Shown: piece after piece, positions 11,620 to 22,626 of the stretch | How the letters are laid out: each line of letters starts with the position of its first letter | Numbering within the stretch: position 1 is the stretch's first letter | Source of the DNA: Aspidiotus rigidus | Lineage: Eukaryota; Arthropoda; Insecta; Hemiptera; Diaspididae | DNA length: 64,000 nt | Direction of reading: 5' to 3' | Assembly (NCBI GenBank): GCA_035079385.1 | Contig: JAVHKY010000013.1 | Span: forward strand, 5,208,001-5,272,000 | Translations under genes and position numbers: made by a program | Notes under the pieces: generated by a model | Seen by the model: only the letters and a program-made list of their open reading frames with translations | What the model was told of the DNA's origin: nothing | Databases searched by the model: none

Positions 11620-14600
11620 GACATAATTATACATGTCAATATGTGGAAAAGCTATACAGATAAGCAACTATTCGAGTCTTATCAGGAAATTTACTCTTCT
11701 TAATAAAAAAGATAGCGGCAACTCGAAATTTTCAGGAAAGCGATTCAGTGGTCTAGCTGCGGAGCTTGCAGACGAGAATGAATGCCTACTTATTTCCTCT
11801 TAATATTTTCAAATCAACGAATTTGACATCACAAATTTATACCCGAGAAACGTTGCACAATGTGCCCATAATGTAAAAAAATAGGAGCTAGAAATCTCCT
11901 CAATGTGTCTCTTTTGCGAAAATACATTATCTTGAAGACCAGGTTGGGCTGATAATTATATTCTTTAGTTATTCTGTAAAATTGCCATAGAATTGTTGAT
12001 TGGCACTCAAAATAATAATTTTGAATGAATAATTATATTTGTAGAACCCAATGTTTGGTATTTGTTACAATATAATGAAATCTCTTTCTAATTCTTCTTG
12101 TTTGTAATAATATCACGAGCTTCCATAATATCCATTTCTTGTTATGGATTGACAGGAGCTTCTCAATATATGTACTCGTATACGTACAAAAATCAATCTG
12201 TTGCAAACACTTCCTCTCTTATACGTACATTGATTGTATGCCTGTCTATTTTTTTTCGAACAAACTCAATCGAGAACAAACTTCCATCAAAAATTGTGTG
12301 TCGACAATTTTTGATTTCACCGATTGGAGCGAGCTCCTCGGAGAGATGTGTAGCAATCGGTCTGTAATAATGAAACTTCCTCCCTGAAATACGTTCTACA
12401 CCTACAGATTTTCTTCCGATATATTCAATCAGAACGAACACCTATTAGAAATTGTGTATGAGCGATTCATTCTCAAGGGCTCTTTCAAAGCGATGAATGT
12501 TCTGCATCTGTGGGTGAAGGCTGCCTGTAGAAACACGCTTTTATATGCATGTGAAAATTTCAGTTTCATCAAAAATCTACGTATATAAAAACAGATTTCC
12601 GTGAATACATGTTCGTTTGATTTGAGCTATCGTAATTGAAAAATACGAGTACGAATATCGCGTGTCTGAAAAGAAATCAGCGTCCTATCGCTATACCGAA
12701 ATAATAAAACTGCGTGTGTGTGTGAATGAAATTTCGAAGGAACAAGAGTAGGTAGCGCATTATCGCGTCGTCGTCCGACGTAAGGCAAGAATTTCATTTT
12801 CAAATTCGGTCACTACTCCTATTCTCAAAATACGGTGGTCTTGTCTTTACTTTTATACTATGTTGTGTGGATCAATTTCCTACTCCTTTCTCGTGGCTTT
12901 GTTTCTACATTTAGGGCGCTTTCCACATTTATAATATCCTTGTGAACAACCACTCATTCGATACAAGTGTCTCAGCCGTACATTTGTATAAGGAAGAGCT
13001 AGAGTGCTTTTAGTCGGCGACAAAGTGTAAATGTGAATCGGAAATACTCTCGTTGAAATGATGCAAAAAACGATATCGTTGATGTACGCGAACATTATTG
13101 TACCGCAAAAAAAAAGGGAGAAAGTAATAATATTTCAAGCGAGAGAACACTCGAAGCACGATAGTCGCGTCTAAATCTAGTACCAAATAACGCGCGGTGT
13201 TTATTCAATAAAATATTTCTATAATACGAGAAATAAAAAGAAAGAAAAATACAATAATATGTGTATCACAACAATATTGAGGAAACGTGCCAGCTTTTTT
13301 AATGCACCGTTGAGATGTGTAAGGATGAGGAGTTGTTCTGTACATATATGCGCGAGTACAAGTCCCTAAATTCTCACTTTCCTTTTGTGTACTGCATTTT
13401 TGACGTTAATGAAAATTGAATACTCACGGTGAAACAATTTAACGCTCTAAGCAATATTTCTAAATTAATTTACAGCGTTATCTTGTAGGATTTTTGACGT
13501 TTAATTTACGTAGTGTAACTCGTATCTCTCTCCTGAACGCCTTGTATAAGAATATTGCGCTTGGTATACGTTAGATAATATGAAAATAATATAATAATAA
13601 TGTATTTAAATATTTGCAACACTCTGCTTGAAGTGTATAGAAATTGTAATTCTTCGCACTACCCTGGAATTTCTATAATTATACATCTAGAGGGCGACGA
13701 AGTGTTCGTCCGAGTCGAAGAAAATATCGAAATTTTGAAACGCTATTCAAATAACTGAGAGCAGCACAACATTTAAGAACTTGAACTTTTTTGAGACTAA
13801 CAAATGGTAAATTTGGAAAGAGGTATTACAGCCTCACCCCATCCCCACCCCAAAAGAAGAGAAGGCGAAACTACGCTATGGCATTCTTTTCTTCGCCCAC
13901 GTCCTTGCCAATGTCCAATATAGTTCTTTCAAAGTCTCTATGTTGGTTAGAATCTATCGAGTCATTGATCTTGAGAAAGTTCCACAGCTTATGTATGTTA
14001 GCGAAACCTAGTCTCCGAAAAAGACCACCATTAGAAAATCCAATCGACAAAAATGAGGTTCGTGAGAGTTACTGTGGGATACACCCTACTCGATGAAGTT
14101 GAGAACTCGATGATTTTGGAGGAATCGAGAGCAACATCGACCACCAAAAAGATAGAAACCATCAAGAAAAGTAGGAAGAACATGTGAAACAAATGCCCGC
14201 AGACTAACTTCCAAGGAGAGTACTGGAATACTAACAGACCGGGGAGAGAAGAAGGGGAGGACCCTTGAAGCGATGGTCCGATAGCTGCTCTGGTTAAGCG
14301 AGATCGGTCAGAGGCCTAATTGTTGTTGCCTGTTGGTGATGAGAAAGAAAGAGATGGGGGACGGGTTATTCCCTCTTCCTGAAATACACTTTGTGATATT
14401 TGGTCTAGGAGTTGACATTTCTCTATTCCCACCCAGACATCCGGACGCATCAGATCACCCGCTCCCTCTTCAATGCCCGCTCTAGACCCCTATGGTAGCA
14501 TAAAATCATACTTAGCCAGCCTATGACTTTATCAGAGCATTTTATGTGGGTCAAGGTTAAATGAGATCAAGGGCGTGACGTCCGATCGAGATCATTGAGT

Positions 14601-14715
14601 TCATTGAAGGGAACCCACCCTTCCCTGTTGTTCTCTGGCTAGTTTGATTAATTTGCCAACTCGCCCCGACGCAAATTCAGGAAATAAGATAATAGTATCG
14701 TGAAGATTGAGATAA
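11620..14715. other. no gene seen
   Basis: Mostly unique, AT-rich sequence. At 12250-12460 a segment is loosely duplicated (CAATCGAGAACAAACTTCC.. / CAATCAGAACGAACACCT..). 14420-14600 carries phrases also seen near 42.3 kb (CCTATGA.TT.ATC, AATGCCC.CTC), probably another old repeat. No exon is supported. Confidence 0.35.
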
Positions 14716-15025
14716 TGTTGACTCTGAATTGACTCGCTATTTCGACTAAAAGTCGACTGAAATTATTGACGTCGATTCTGAGTCGATTTTGTTTCGTCTA
14801 ATGTCGACCATAAATCAAAAATCGATCCACAATCACTAGAAATGGACTCAGAATCATCCTCATTTTACCATTGTGTCAACGTTGACGTTAAAATTGAATC
14901 GACTCCTGATATTGAAGGTAGATGTCAACCCTTCTGTGGATTTCAAAAAGACAATTTCAAGGGTTGAATAAATCCATTCCTGGTATTAGATTTCTTGTCG
15001 ACTTTGCGTCGATTCGATCATTGTT
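14715..15025. repeat. SAT-3 fragment (GTCGA/TCAATC-rich)
   Basis: Opens with GAATTGACTCGCTATTTCGAC, then repeated GTCGAC/GTCGAT words as at 46.5-46.7, 49.5-49.8 and 52.4-52.6 kb. This is an isolated, decayed piece of the SAT-3 family. Confidence 0.5.
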
Positions 15026-15924
15026 GCATTGGTCAAGTTTAATGAGATTTTCTGTAGCACTCATCATATTATAATTTTAACTGCGAATGGCAAAGCTTTC
15101 GAACAGGTCTTGTTGTGACCTATTAGCGTTGCAAGAATTCAAAGGAAAGAGAGACACACCCACTTTTCCTCTCTCCTCTCCCTTTTCTAACAAATTTGAC
15201 GCTACGAAATCAAAGGGAGGAGGTTTTCTGTGTTCCCCAATCTTCTTATGTCTTTATTTCACGGCGGGCGAACATCCAGGTGCACCTAGTGAAAAATTTC
15301 CCGAGTAAAATTCTCTTCAGATAAGGGGGAAAAAACATGGAGTCGATGTTTGTAACTGGTGAGAAAGAAAGAAAGTGCCAGCCCTGCTTCATTTCGTTCT
15401 TAATAATAATGTGAACGTGCCCCCCTCGTAAATGTGTCATACCTATCTATTTTCAAATTTATTGACTAATCAATCGATTTACAATGCGAGAGGAATAACT
15501 GTCAATAACAAGTAATATAATTTAAATCATAAATAGATGATATGTAATTTGTTAATTGTCAAGTTTTCCTTTTATTTGTTTGTTCCAGGTGAGTAAAAAT
15601 TTACGTATCAACAATTTAAGCATGTTCCATCAATCCACAATTGAATATAAAAAAAAAAAAGATGAATCTTGAAATCATCTACGATAATTTGCTGTGTGAA
15701 ACTAGATGAAATTGGCTGTTCAAGTAAGAGTTCTTAAGTATAGTTGATAACAAATTTGTAAATTGTATGTCTCATTTAGGTAGGTAGTCGCCCTATGAAG
15801 AGACGTTTCTATGTCGTAATCAAAGTTTTGACCTAAAGTCAGTTTCTAATCGCCAATATTTTAGTTTTAGTTCTTATTTTGCCGTGAGTACCGCCAATGC
15901 AGTGAGCAACTTGAGTATTCTTTG

Positions 15925-15990
15925 GCCCGATGAACCATGTCGACTGTGAATTGACATACTATTTTGACCAAGTAATTGATTTTGAGTAGA
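15925..15990 (+). repeat. SAT-3 terminal fragment
   Basis: CCGATGAACCATGTCGAC followed by GAATTGACATACTATTTTGA matches the left end of the SAT-3 element at 52371. Confidence 0.5.
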
Positions 15991-16479
15991 CCAGTTCTCT
16001 CCAATACTTTTTCGAACACTGTACAAAAATTTGAAAAATTCCATGCTAAAATAAAACTGGCCAGGACTGTACAGAAATTCGAAAGATGTGCAAAAATAAA
16101 ATCTTAGTTGAATCGTGAGGCACAACTTACCGTTTGGTAAGAAACTTGATTTTTAGTAGAGAACCCGCTATCTGTTTTGTCGAGGGGAGGGTGACGCATC
16201 CTCAGGAAACGGGCGCGTACGCATCCGACTTTTTTGACGTCATCGTTTTTGAAAAAATGCCCTTGATGATGGATGATAGACGGGGGACGTGGAAGAATTT
16301 TGATATCTCTTGGACGTGGACTATTTTTACCACTGGCACTTTGAGGGTGATGGACTGGGAACATTTTTGCCGACTTGGATTTTTTGCTGGGAACCACACG
16401 GCGCATGGCAAATTTCTTGGAATAACCTCCTGTAGAATAGATTTCTAGTTGCAATTTTTGAGTTCCGAGCTAGGGATTG

Positions 16480-16612
16480 TTCTATGACGTCATTAGATCG
16501 TGACTTCATAGGGAGTGATCTCTGACTTCATCAGATTATGACGTCATAGGGACCGATCTATAATGTCATCAGATCGTGACGTCATAGGGACTTCTTTATG
16601 ACGTCATCATTT
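16480..16612 (+). repeat. ~48-bp tandem repeat of TGACGTCAT units
   Basis: Three to four units of TGACGTCATCAGATCGTGACGTCATAGGG-type sequence, with GATCTnTGAC spacers. Full TGACGTCA palindromes occur near 16490, 16537, 16576 and 16598. The array directly precedes MITE-1 copy B. Confidence 0.7.
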
Positions 16613-16750
16613 AAAATTAGAAGACTCGCCCCCCTTCTGAAAACTATCAAACAGCGGGGTTATCTGTATCGAACGGTTCGCAGTGGACTTTTGTAACGTC
16701 ATCATTTTGGAGGGACTTGGAAATACGAGAGCTTCCTTAACAATGACAAT

Positions 16751-17524
16751 GTTAAACAAGGAACGCAGAGAACCTGTTCTATGGGTTGAAAAATAACACA
16801 TTATATGAACCGTATTAGGATAGCCCCTTCAAGTAACTAGACATGCAACGCGTTGTGCATCAATTGGTTTGGCCCCTTCAATGAGCCAGATATGCAATGC
16901 TTCGAAAACTATAAGTGCCCCTTCTATCGTGTATTACGCGTTGCGAGTCGAAATTTTAACGAGGAACTTTTTGGAAAAACGTCCGTCCGGCTGACCGGCA
17001 AAGTTTGGAGCTCAAAAATTTTCCAAGTCCACCTACTGTCATATATAGCTCGGTGGTTGGTATATATAGCCCCTTCGGGTAAGGAGATATGCAGTACTTC
17101 ATACACCAATTGACAACCCTTTCAATGAGCTATATATTATGCAACGCTGCAAATACCATAAGATTCACGATGTCCTTCTAAGATATTCCAGGTCCTCCCC
17201 TCCTATCTCGGGGATCAAATCATTTATAACTTGGAGGTCGGAATTTTTCAAAGTTTCCCTCCTATTATATATAACTCCAAAATCCGGTCCTGTGACGTCA
17301 CAATTTGATGACGTTATAGATTTAAAGCTCAACATTTTTCAGATCCCACATGCCCCATAAAACAGGTTCCTTGCCACCCCTCGTTTATTTCCAAGTCCCT
17401 CTCCTATCATATACAGTATAAGTCGAGAGTCCAAATTTTTTCAAATCTTTCGACGGACGACACACGGTGCACGGCGAATTTTTCAAAAAAAAAAAAACAA
17501 CCATAGAACAGGTTCCTTGTTAAA
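16751..17524. mobile_element. MITE-1 copy B (longest copy)
   Basis: The left end GTTAAACAAGGAACGCAGAG is followed by AACCTGTTCTATGGGTTG. The right end, 17500-17524, is the inverse (CCATAGAACAGGTTCCTTGT then TAAAA). A second right-type end at 17351-17370 suggests a composite. The interior holds several ~45-60 bp modules (AAGTCCnnCTCCTATCATATATAGCTC). No coding capacity; open frames here are not genes. Confidence 0.7.
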
Positions 17525-17529
17525 ATTTC

Positions 17530-17700
17530 TATTCTAGAGCTATGTATGATGATAGGGAGCTATATCGTATGTTAAGAGAGGAACTTGGAAAAATTTCAAC
17601 TGTCGAGCTATACATATAATGATAAAAGGGAAACTTGAAAAAATTTCGACTCTCGAGCTATATATTTAAATAATGATGATGAGCCATATATGATAGCAGA
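17530..17700 (-). repeat. MITE-1 core modules, inverted
   Basis: Three diverged copies of the MITE-1 core in reverse orientation: GAGCTATATATGATGATAGGGA then ACTTGGAAAAATTTCGACTC. They lie immediately outside the right terminal repeat of copy B. Confidence 0.6.
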
Positions 17701-20270
17701 GGGAATAAAAGATTCCTATTTCTCGATCAGACTTATTGTCTCTCTCATAAGACTAGCCGTTTCTCACGGAACTGCGAAGCCTGCGGGTTCCCCGCTGCCA
17801 TTGCAGAGTTTGCAACGGTATCTAATTTTTTTTGTTTGCGGATGCATAGGGGCTCTTGGCTTGTCGAGGCGAGAGCACCCCAAGGAAGCCATATAAATCT
17901 CGACCTTATCACAATTGCAGAGACATAAGTGTCTTTTTCACAAATTGTCCTAAAATAATTACTGGGGAGATACTACTCACCTCTTTATTCCAAATTTCAA
18001 GAGTAGACTTCCATTACAAATACGCCTGAGAAAAAAGGAAGGAATGTAACATGAGCGTCTTGTGTCTCCGCCTCCACAAAACCATCACTCTCTCGACAAA
18101 CATTCGTCACCCTGACCTAATCAGTATCGTCCAGTCATTTTCTACGATGAGTAAAAAACATTCATCCACCCTCAACTTTTTGAATTAAATTACTGAAAAT
18201 TTTCTGGATGTATAGTGCTTTTTTTTATTCGAAATATTCACAACAATTAGGGCGACAGGCAAGAATATAGTTTTCATTTACCTGCATCTGCACCATCACA
18301 GAGCATCGTAGTTTAATTAATAAGGCGCGAAGTTTCAGAAAAATGAACAGTAGATGAACATTCCAAAATGAACCATTTTAGACAAGTTGGAGAACACTAA
18401 AAAGTTGTAACATCCTATATTACTCGTACTCGTAAACGAGACATAATAAAAAAAGTCTCCGCCTCCAGCTTGCGATTGTATTCTATGAAGAAAAAATTCG
18501 AGCCTTTCTTCTTTCTACATTTGTTCCGTACGAATGAAGGCATTCTTGTATTCCGCAGACCAGCGTTTGAAATTAATTTTCCACGTCTGCGTTCAGCATT
18601 AATTAAGGTTTGGCGCGAATTTCAGCTATAACTATTAATGTTTCTATGTAGTCGGAGTGAGTCCGGACGCACGACCTCACTTTCTATTCAAGAGAGAGCG
18701 TTAGATAAATCTGCCTGGCCTGTAATAATAATTACAATTAGTTATGATGAAATAATCGAAGCCAGCTATGGATTTCTATCACGCAAATGTACTTACGGAA
18801 CGTGATTGCTTCATTTTGTAAAGAAGGGAGAGAATAGAAGAAACATTACTCAATGTGGAAGTAGAGGATACGAAGCAAGGCGACAGAATGTTTAGCAGCA
18901 ACCCTAGCGTATTTATGAAAGCCATCTCGCGCTACGATACCCACTCAGACCTTTCGTTGAATCTTGGCCAGAAACACTCGTGTTGGCGCGGTATCAGGAA
19001 GCCGCTATTAATTTGCGACTGATAGGCTTCAAATAACTAAACTAGGGTGACCGATACTCCTTTCATTATACTATGTGTTGTGCTGATGTAGGCAAGGCAG
19101 TGCGCGTTTGATTAATGGTATCGAAAATGAAAAATTACATCAAATATCGTAGTGGCTGTAATATAAACGTGAGAAAGCGAGAAACTTTGACTTCGGTATA
19201 ATGTATCGGTCTGGTCCACAAACATCGAGACAGTATTAAATTTTCTGTAGTATACCCAAGCAGTTGAACCGATCCCCACCTCTGCAATCTGTGTGAGACC
19301 TAATCTTCCAATTTTATATGATTATTTTAATTAAATTCGCCGTTTATTTCCTGTAGTGGAAACGAAACATTGCCCACACCTTTCAACGGTAGTGAGATGT
19401 GTTTAATAATCAGGGATAAGGTTTAAAATTACCCACAGAGATCAAAAACCATTTACAGTTTTCCATTTAGGAGTGATAATCTGAAAATGAATCACAAGAA
19501 GGGGTGTTAGTTTGAATTAATTATTTTCTTTGTATGGACATCTCTAAAACATAAATGTTGAACATTACCAAGTAAACACACATATTATTTTATACTTGAG
19601 AAAAATGAGTAAAAATGGGAAAATAGAGCAGTGACCAGAAGTTCGGCAGTAGAAGAGAGAAGGTTGTAAGGTTCAATTAGAAACCTTCCTGAGTAGCAGC
19701 ACCAATCTACAAATAAAAATATGTCGACTCTGCATTTTGTTAAAAAAGGAGATGCCATGTTCACAAATGTACTAAATCGAGGTAGGGGTGGGATTCTGGA
19801 ATAACGAGAAGTGGTTTCGGCGACCGCCTTGTGCGTAAGTGATCCCCGACTCAAACCCCGCTGAAAAGCAGCCGAAATTCTTCAGGCATTTTTCGTTGTT
19901 TCATCATTCCTTAATTTCCGAATCTACCAAAACTGTGAAAGTTGTTGGGAATGCTTATAACTATTTTATAAACAATTTACGCCCTAGCAACTTTCTTCAA
20001 ATACCGTCGTAGTTCCATAATTGAGGGTAATTGGTGGTCGTTCAAAAGGGAGAATTTTTGAGTGCAGTAAATGACCAAAGTACTTTTGTCTTCCATAATT
20101 TGTAAAGATTCCTACATAGCCAACCAATAAGCTAAAAAAAATTTTAAATTCTAAAAAAGTTCGCAATTAAAGGAGGGGGGTTGTTGGTAAATGAAGTCTT
20201 TCGTTAAAGTTCGCAAGTTCTTCAGGTTCTTAAATGTTTTCCCATGTCTTTCCTGAATGCTGGCTTCTAA
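17700..20270. other. no gene seen
   Basis: Unique, AT-rich sequence with no splice-bounded open frame that looks like protein. Confidence 0.4.
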
Positions 20271-20279
20271 TTCCAAAAT

Positions 20280-21125
20280 TTGAGAGTTCACCACATTCCG
20301 GGTGTCGTCCTCCTCCCACGCCTTGGGAGGAACCCTAGACATGATTCTGAAAATTTGCGGAGTCCTGAATCCGGGGAAATTCCAAAATTTCCGAGTTCTA
20401 CCCTCCCTCTAATAATCCTTTTCAATGTACCTCTTCTCTTCCTCTCAGCCGTGACACCGAAACTTCCTCCAACGATGACGTCATCAGCTAAAGTCGTCAT
20501 CAATCGTGACCCTGATCCCGAGCCTGATTCTGAAATCTGCAAATTCCATCCTCCTCCCCTATTCCTTGTAATCTATAAGTGGTTTAGTAGGTATAGGTTA
20601 ATTTTATATTGTTGTAAGATAGTCTCATATTAGGCTTGGTTTCATGGAGGCTAATAGTGGACCTACTATACTGTATAGCCCAGTATAATGGAGACTCAGG
20701 AGTAGTACTCCAATTTTGACATATACAAGTATCAGCTGTGACCCGGAGGCGTACTATAAAGGTGACGCAAGCAGTATGACTATTAGTCCTAGTTTAATAA
20801 GGTCTGTCAAAGTGAGTGTTCCCGAAAATAGGAGAGAGTGAGGAAGGGAGACAGAGAGTCCAAGCGGATGACGTTATTAGTTCGTGACCTCATAACCATC
20901 CATGATGGCTATATGGCTGCCGGTGACGTCCATCAGCATTCATAACGTCGCTTACGAGTGGAATAAGTGATCCCGAGAATAGAAGCGTGTAGGGAAGAGA
21001 GAAAGCCCAAGCTGATGACTTTATGAATGCATATGACGTCACAGGCAACTATCATGGATGGTCATGACGGCACGAGTTGATGACGTCATTAATGTTTTTA
21101 ACGGATAGAGGAAACTTCTCTAAGC
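20280..21125 (+). repeat. R2 dispersed repeat, copy 2 (fullest)
   Basis: Collinear with 4.74-5.46 kb (reverse) and 46.75-47.34 kb. It contains TGACGTCATCAGCTAAAG, CTGATTCTGAAATCTGCAAA, GTAATCTATAAGTGGTTTAG, CCAGTATAATGGAGACTCAG and TCCCGAAAATAGGAGAGAG. The 3' part has repeated TGACGTCA sites (21036, 21081). No ORF of interest. Confidence 0.75.
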
Positions 21126-21158
21126 TGGACAACTCATCTTACAGTTCACCATCCCAAT

Positions 21159-21189
21159 GAGAAAAATTCATAACTTATGAATTTTTCTC
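21159..21189. repeat. perfect 14-bp hairpin
   Basis: GAGAAAAATTCATA, a 3-nt loop, then its exact inverse. A second small palindrome (ACTTATGA-A-TCATAAGT) follows at about 21205. It could mark a transposon end; no function is implied. Confidence 0.8.
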
Positions 21190-21199
21190 AAAGTCATGG

Positions 21200-22420
21200 C
21201 CTAACTTATGAATCATAAGTAACGCCATGATTTCATTACGATGCAATGCAGACGTGGTCTTCAAATATAAATGAAATCATACTAGTAGACGTGAAACATG
21301 ATCTCGCCACAAAATCTCTCATTTTTAGCGGGAAGCCGCTATTCCTTTTATTGGGCGGTCATTTTTAGAAAACTTCGGCATTCGTGTCCGCTCATTTGTG
21401 ACGTCATCATTTTCGGGGAATTGTTGTCTAGGGCAACACGTTGATAGAACTATCGATGTCGTTGTAAATTATAATTATTAAGAATGAAGTCACCGTGAAA
21501 CATCCGCAGTTTTGAAGGTCTGATGAGTGTGCAGCGATCTTACGAGGGCTTTCAAAATGTTTTGGATGTTTTTTTCCTCAATTCCCTGATAAATTTGGCA
21601 TGAAAATTTGGGAAGATAGATAGAAAAGGTTTCTCCTAAATTTACCTCTATTTACTTGGAAATTCATGTGATGGATTCCAAAGACCGAAAATTTTGTTCC
21701 ACTTCCTAGAAGAACCATCTTGCCACGCCTCCCCCTCTCAAAAATTGTCTCCCCCCGCCGCTGTCCATCCGCGTTTTCTTACATTAAAACTTGACTTCCT
21801 CTAGTGAAATTCAACGTCGATTCGCATGTTTGATAGATTTTTCCTTACTTTAGGGAAACAGACAACCATATTTGCCCGTCTATTGTGACCTTCTACCGTT
21901 CTCCTGCGAATAATATTCAACTTTCAAAGCAAATACGCACACATCACGATGCATTACGTGGCTTTCATATCAAAAACGTTAATCTTCACTACATGGGATA
22001 TAATGAGCGAGTAAATTGGAGCAAGAGATGAAATAAAAGGTAATGCGAGCATTTGTACAAAATATTGTTCATTGTTTATAAAATTCTTGTTGCAACGTTG
22101 AACCGTAAAGGACGAATCACTTTCATCTACAAACAAAATTACCACTCGCTCGCAATTAGCGTGCTCGTCATGTTTATGTATATTTAATCAGAGAACTTTG
22201 AATGCTTGGAACTTCATTTTAAATTTATGATAGGAATTTAATTAGATGAAATATCTCTGCAACTTTGCACATACGTACATAGTCGGTATTTTACCACCTG
22301 TTATGACGCTTGTTAACATCGAGTTTTGTTTTTCCTTTTTTTATCTAGGTATAGGACTTATCCCTAATTTTCTGAAACTCGAGTTTACGGTAGGACAAAA
22401 CTGGTACGACATCGTAGGAT
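21200..22420. other. intergenic, 3' of the GALNT gene
   Basis: No gene seen. One more TGACGTCATC site lies at 21399. Confidence 0.4.
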
Positions 22421-22424
22421 TAAT

Positions 22425-22430
22425 TTTATT
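22425..22430 (-). terminator. candidate polyadenylation signal of the GALNT gene
   Basis: AATAAA on the minus strand, about 197 nt after the stop codon at 22627. This is a position-based guess. Confidence 0.4.
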
Positions 22431-22626
22431 GTAAATTAATTACATTATATTATGCTATTTCCTGAAAGTTTCCGTATGTATCAGTCTTCATTCCTGACAG
22501 TCCCGTGTTCGAGCAGAAAAAGTTTCTATATCTTCAATACTACACAATTCTCAAATCTTATTCATTAGGTATACTTCAAAAAGTTGACACAAAGAGATGG
22601 GTCAGTTGAGAGGATACCCAACTTTG

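Noticed and set aside
16104..16454. 116-codon minus-strand and 104-codon plus-strand frames
   Set aside because: They overlap each other on opposite strands next to the TGACGTCA repeat block, with no domain or splice context.
19585..19870. Possible tRNA or SINE (GGTTTGAGTCG word)
   Set aside because: No matching A-box or fold could be found.
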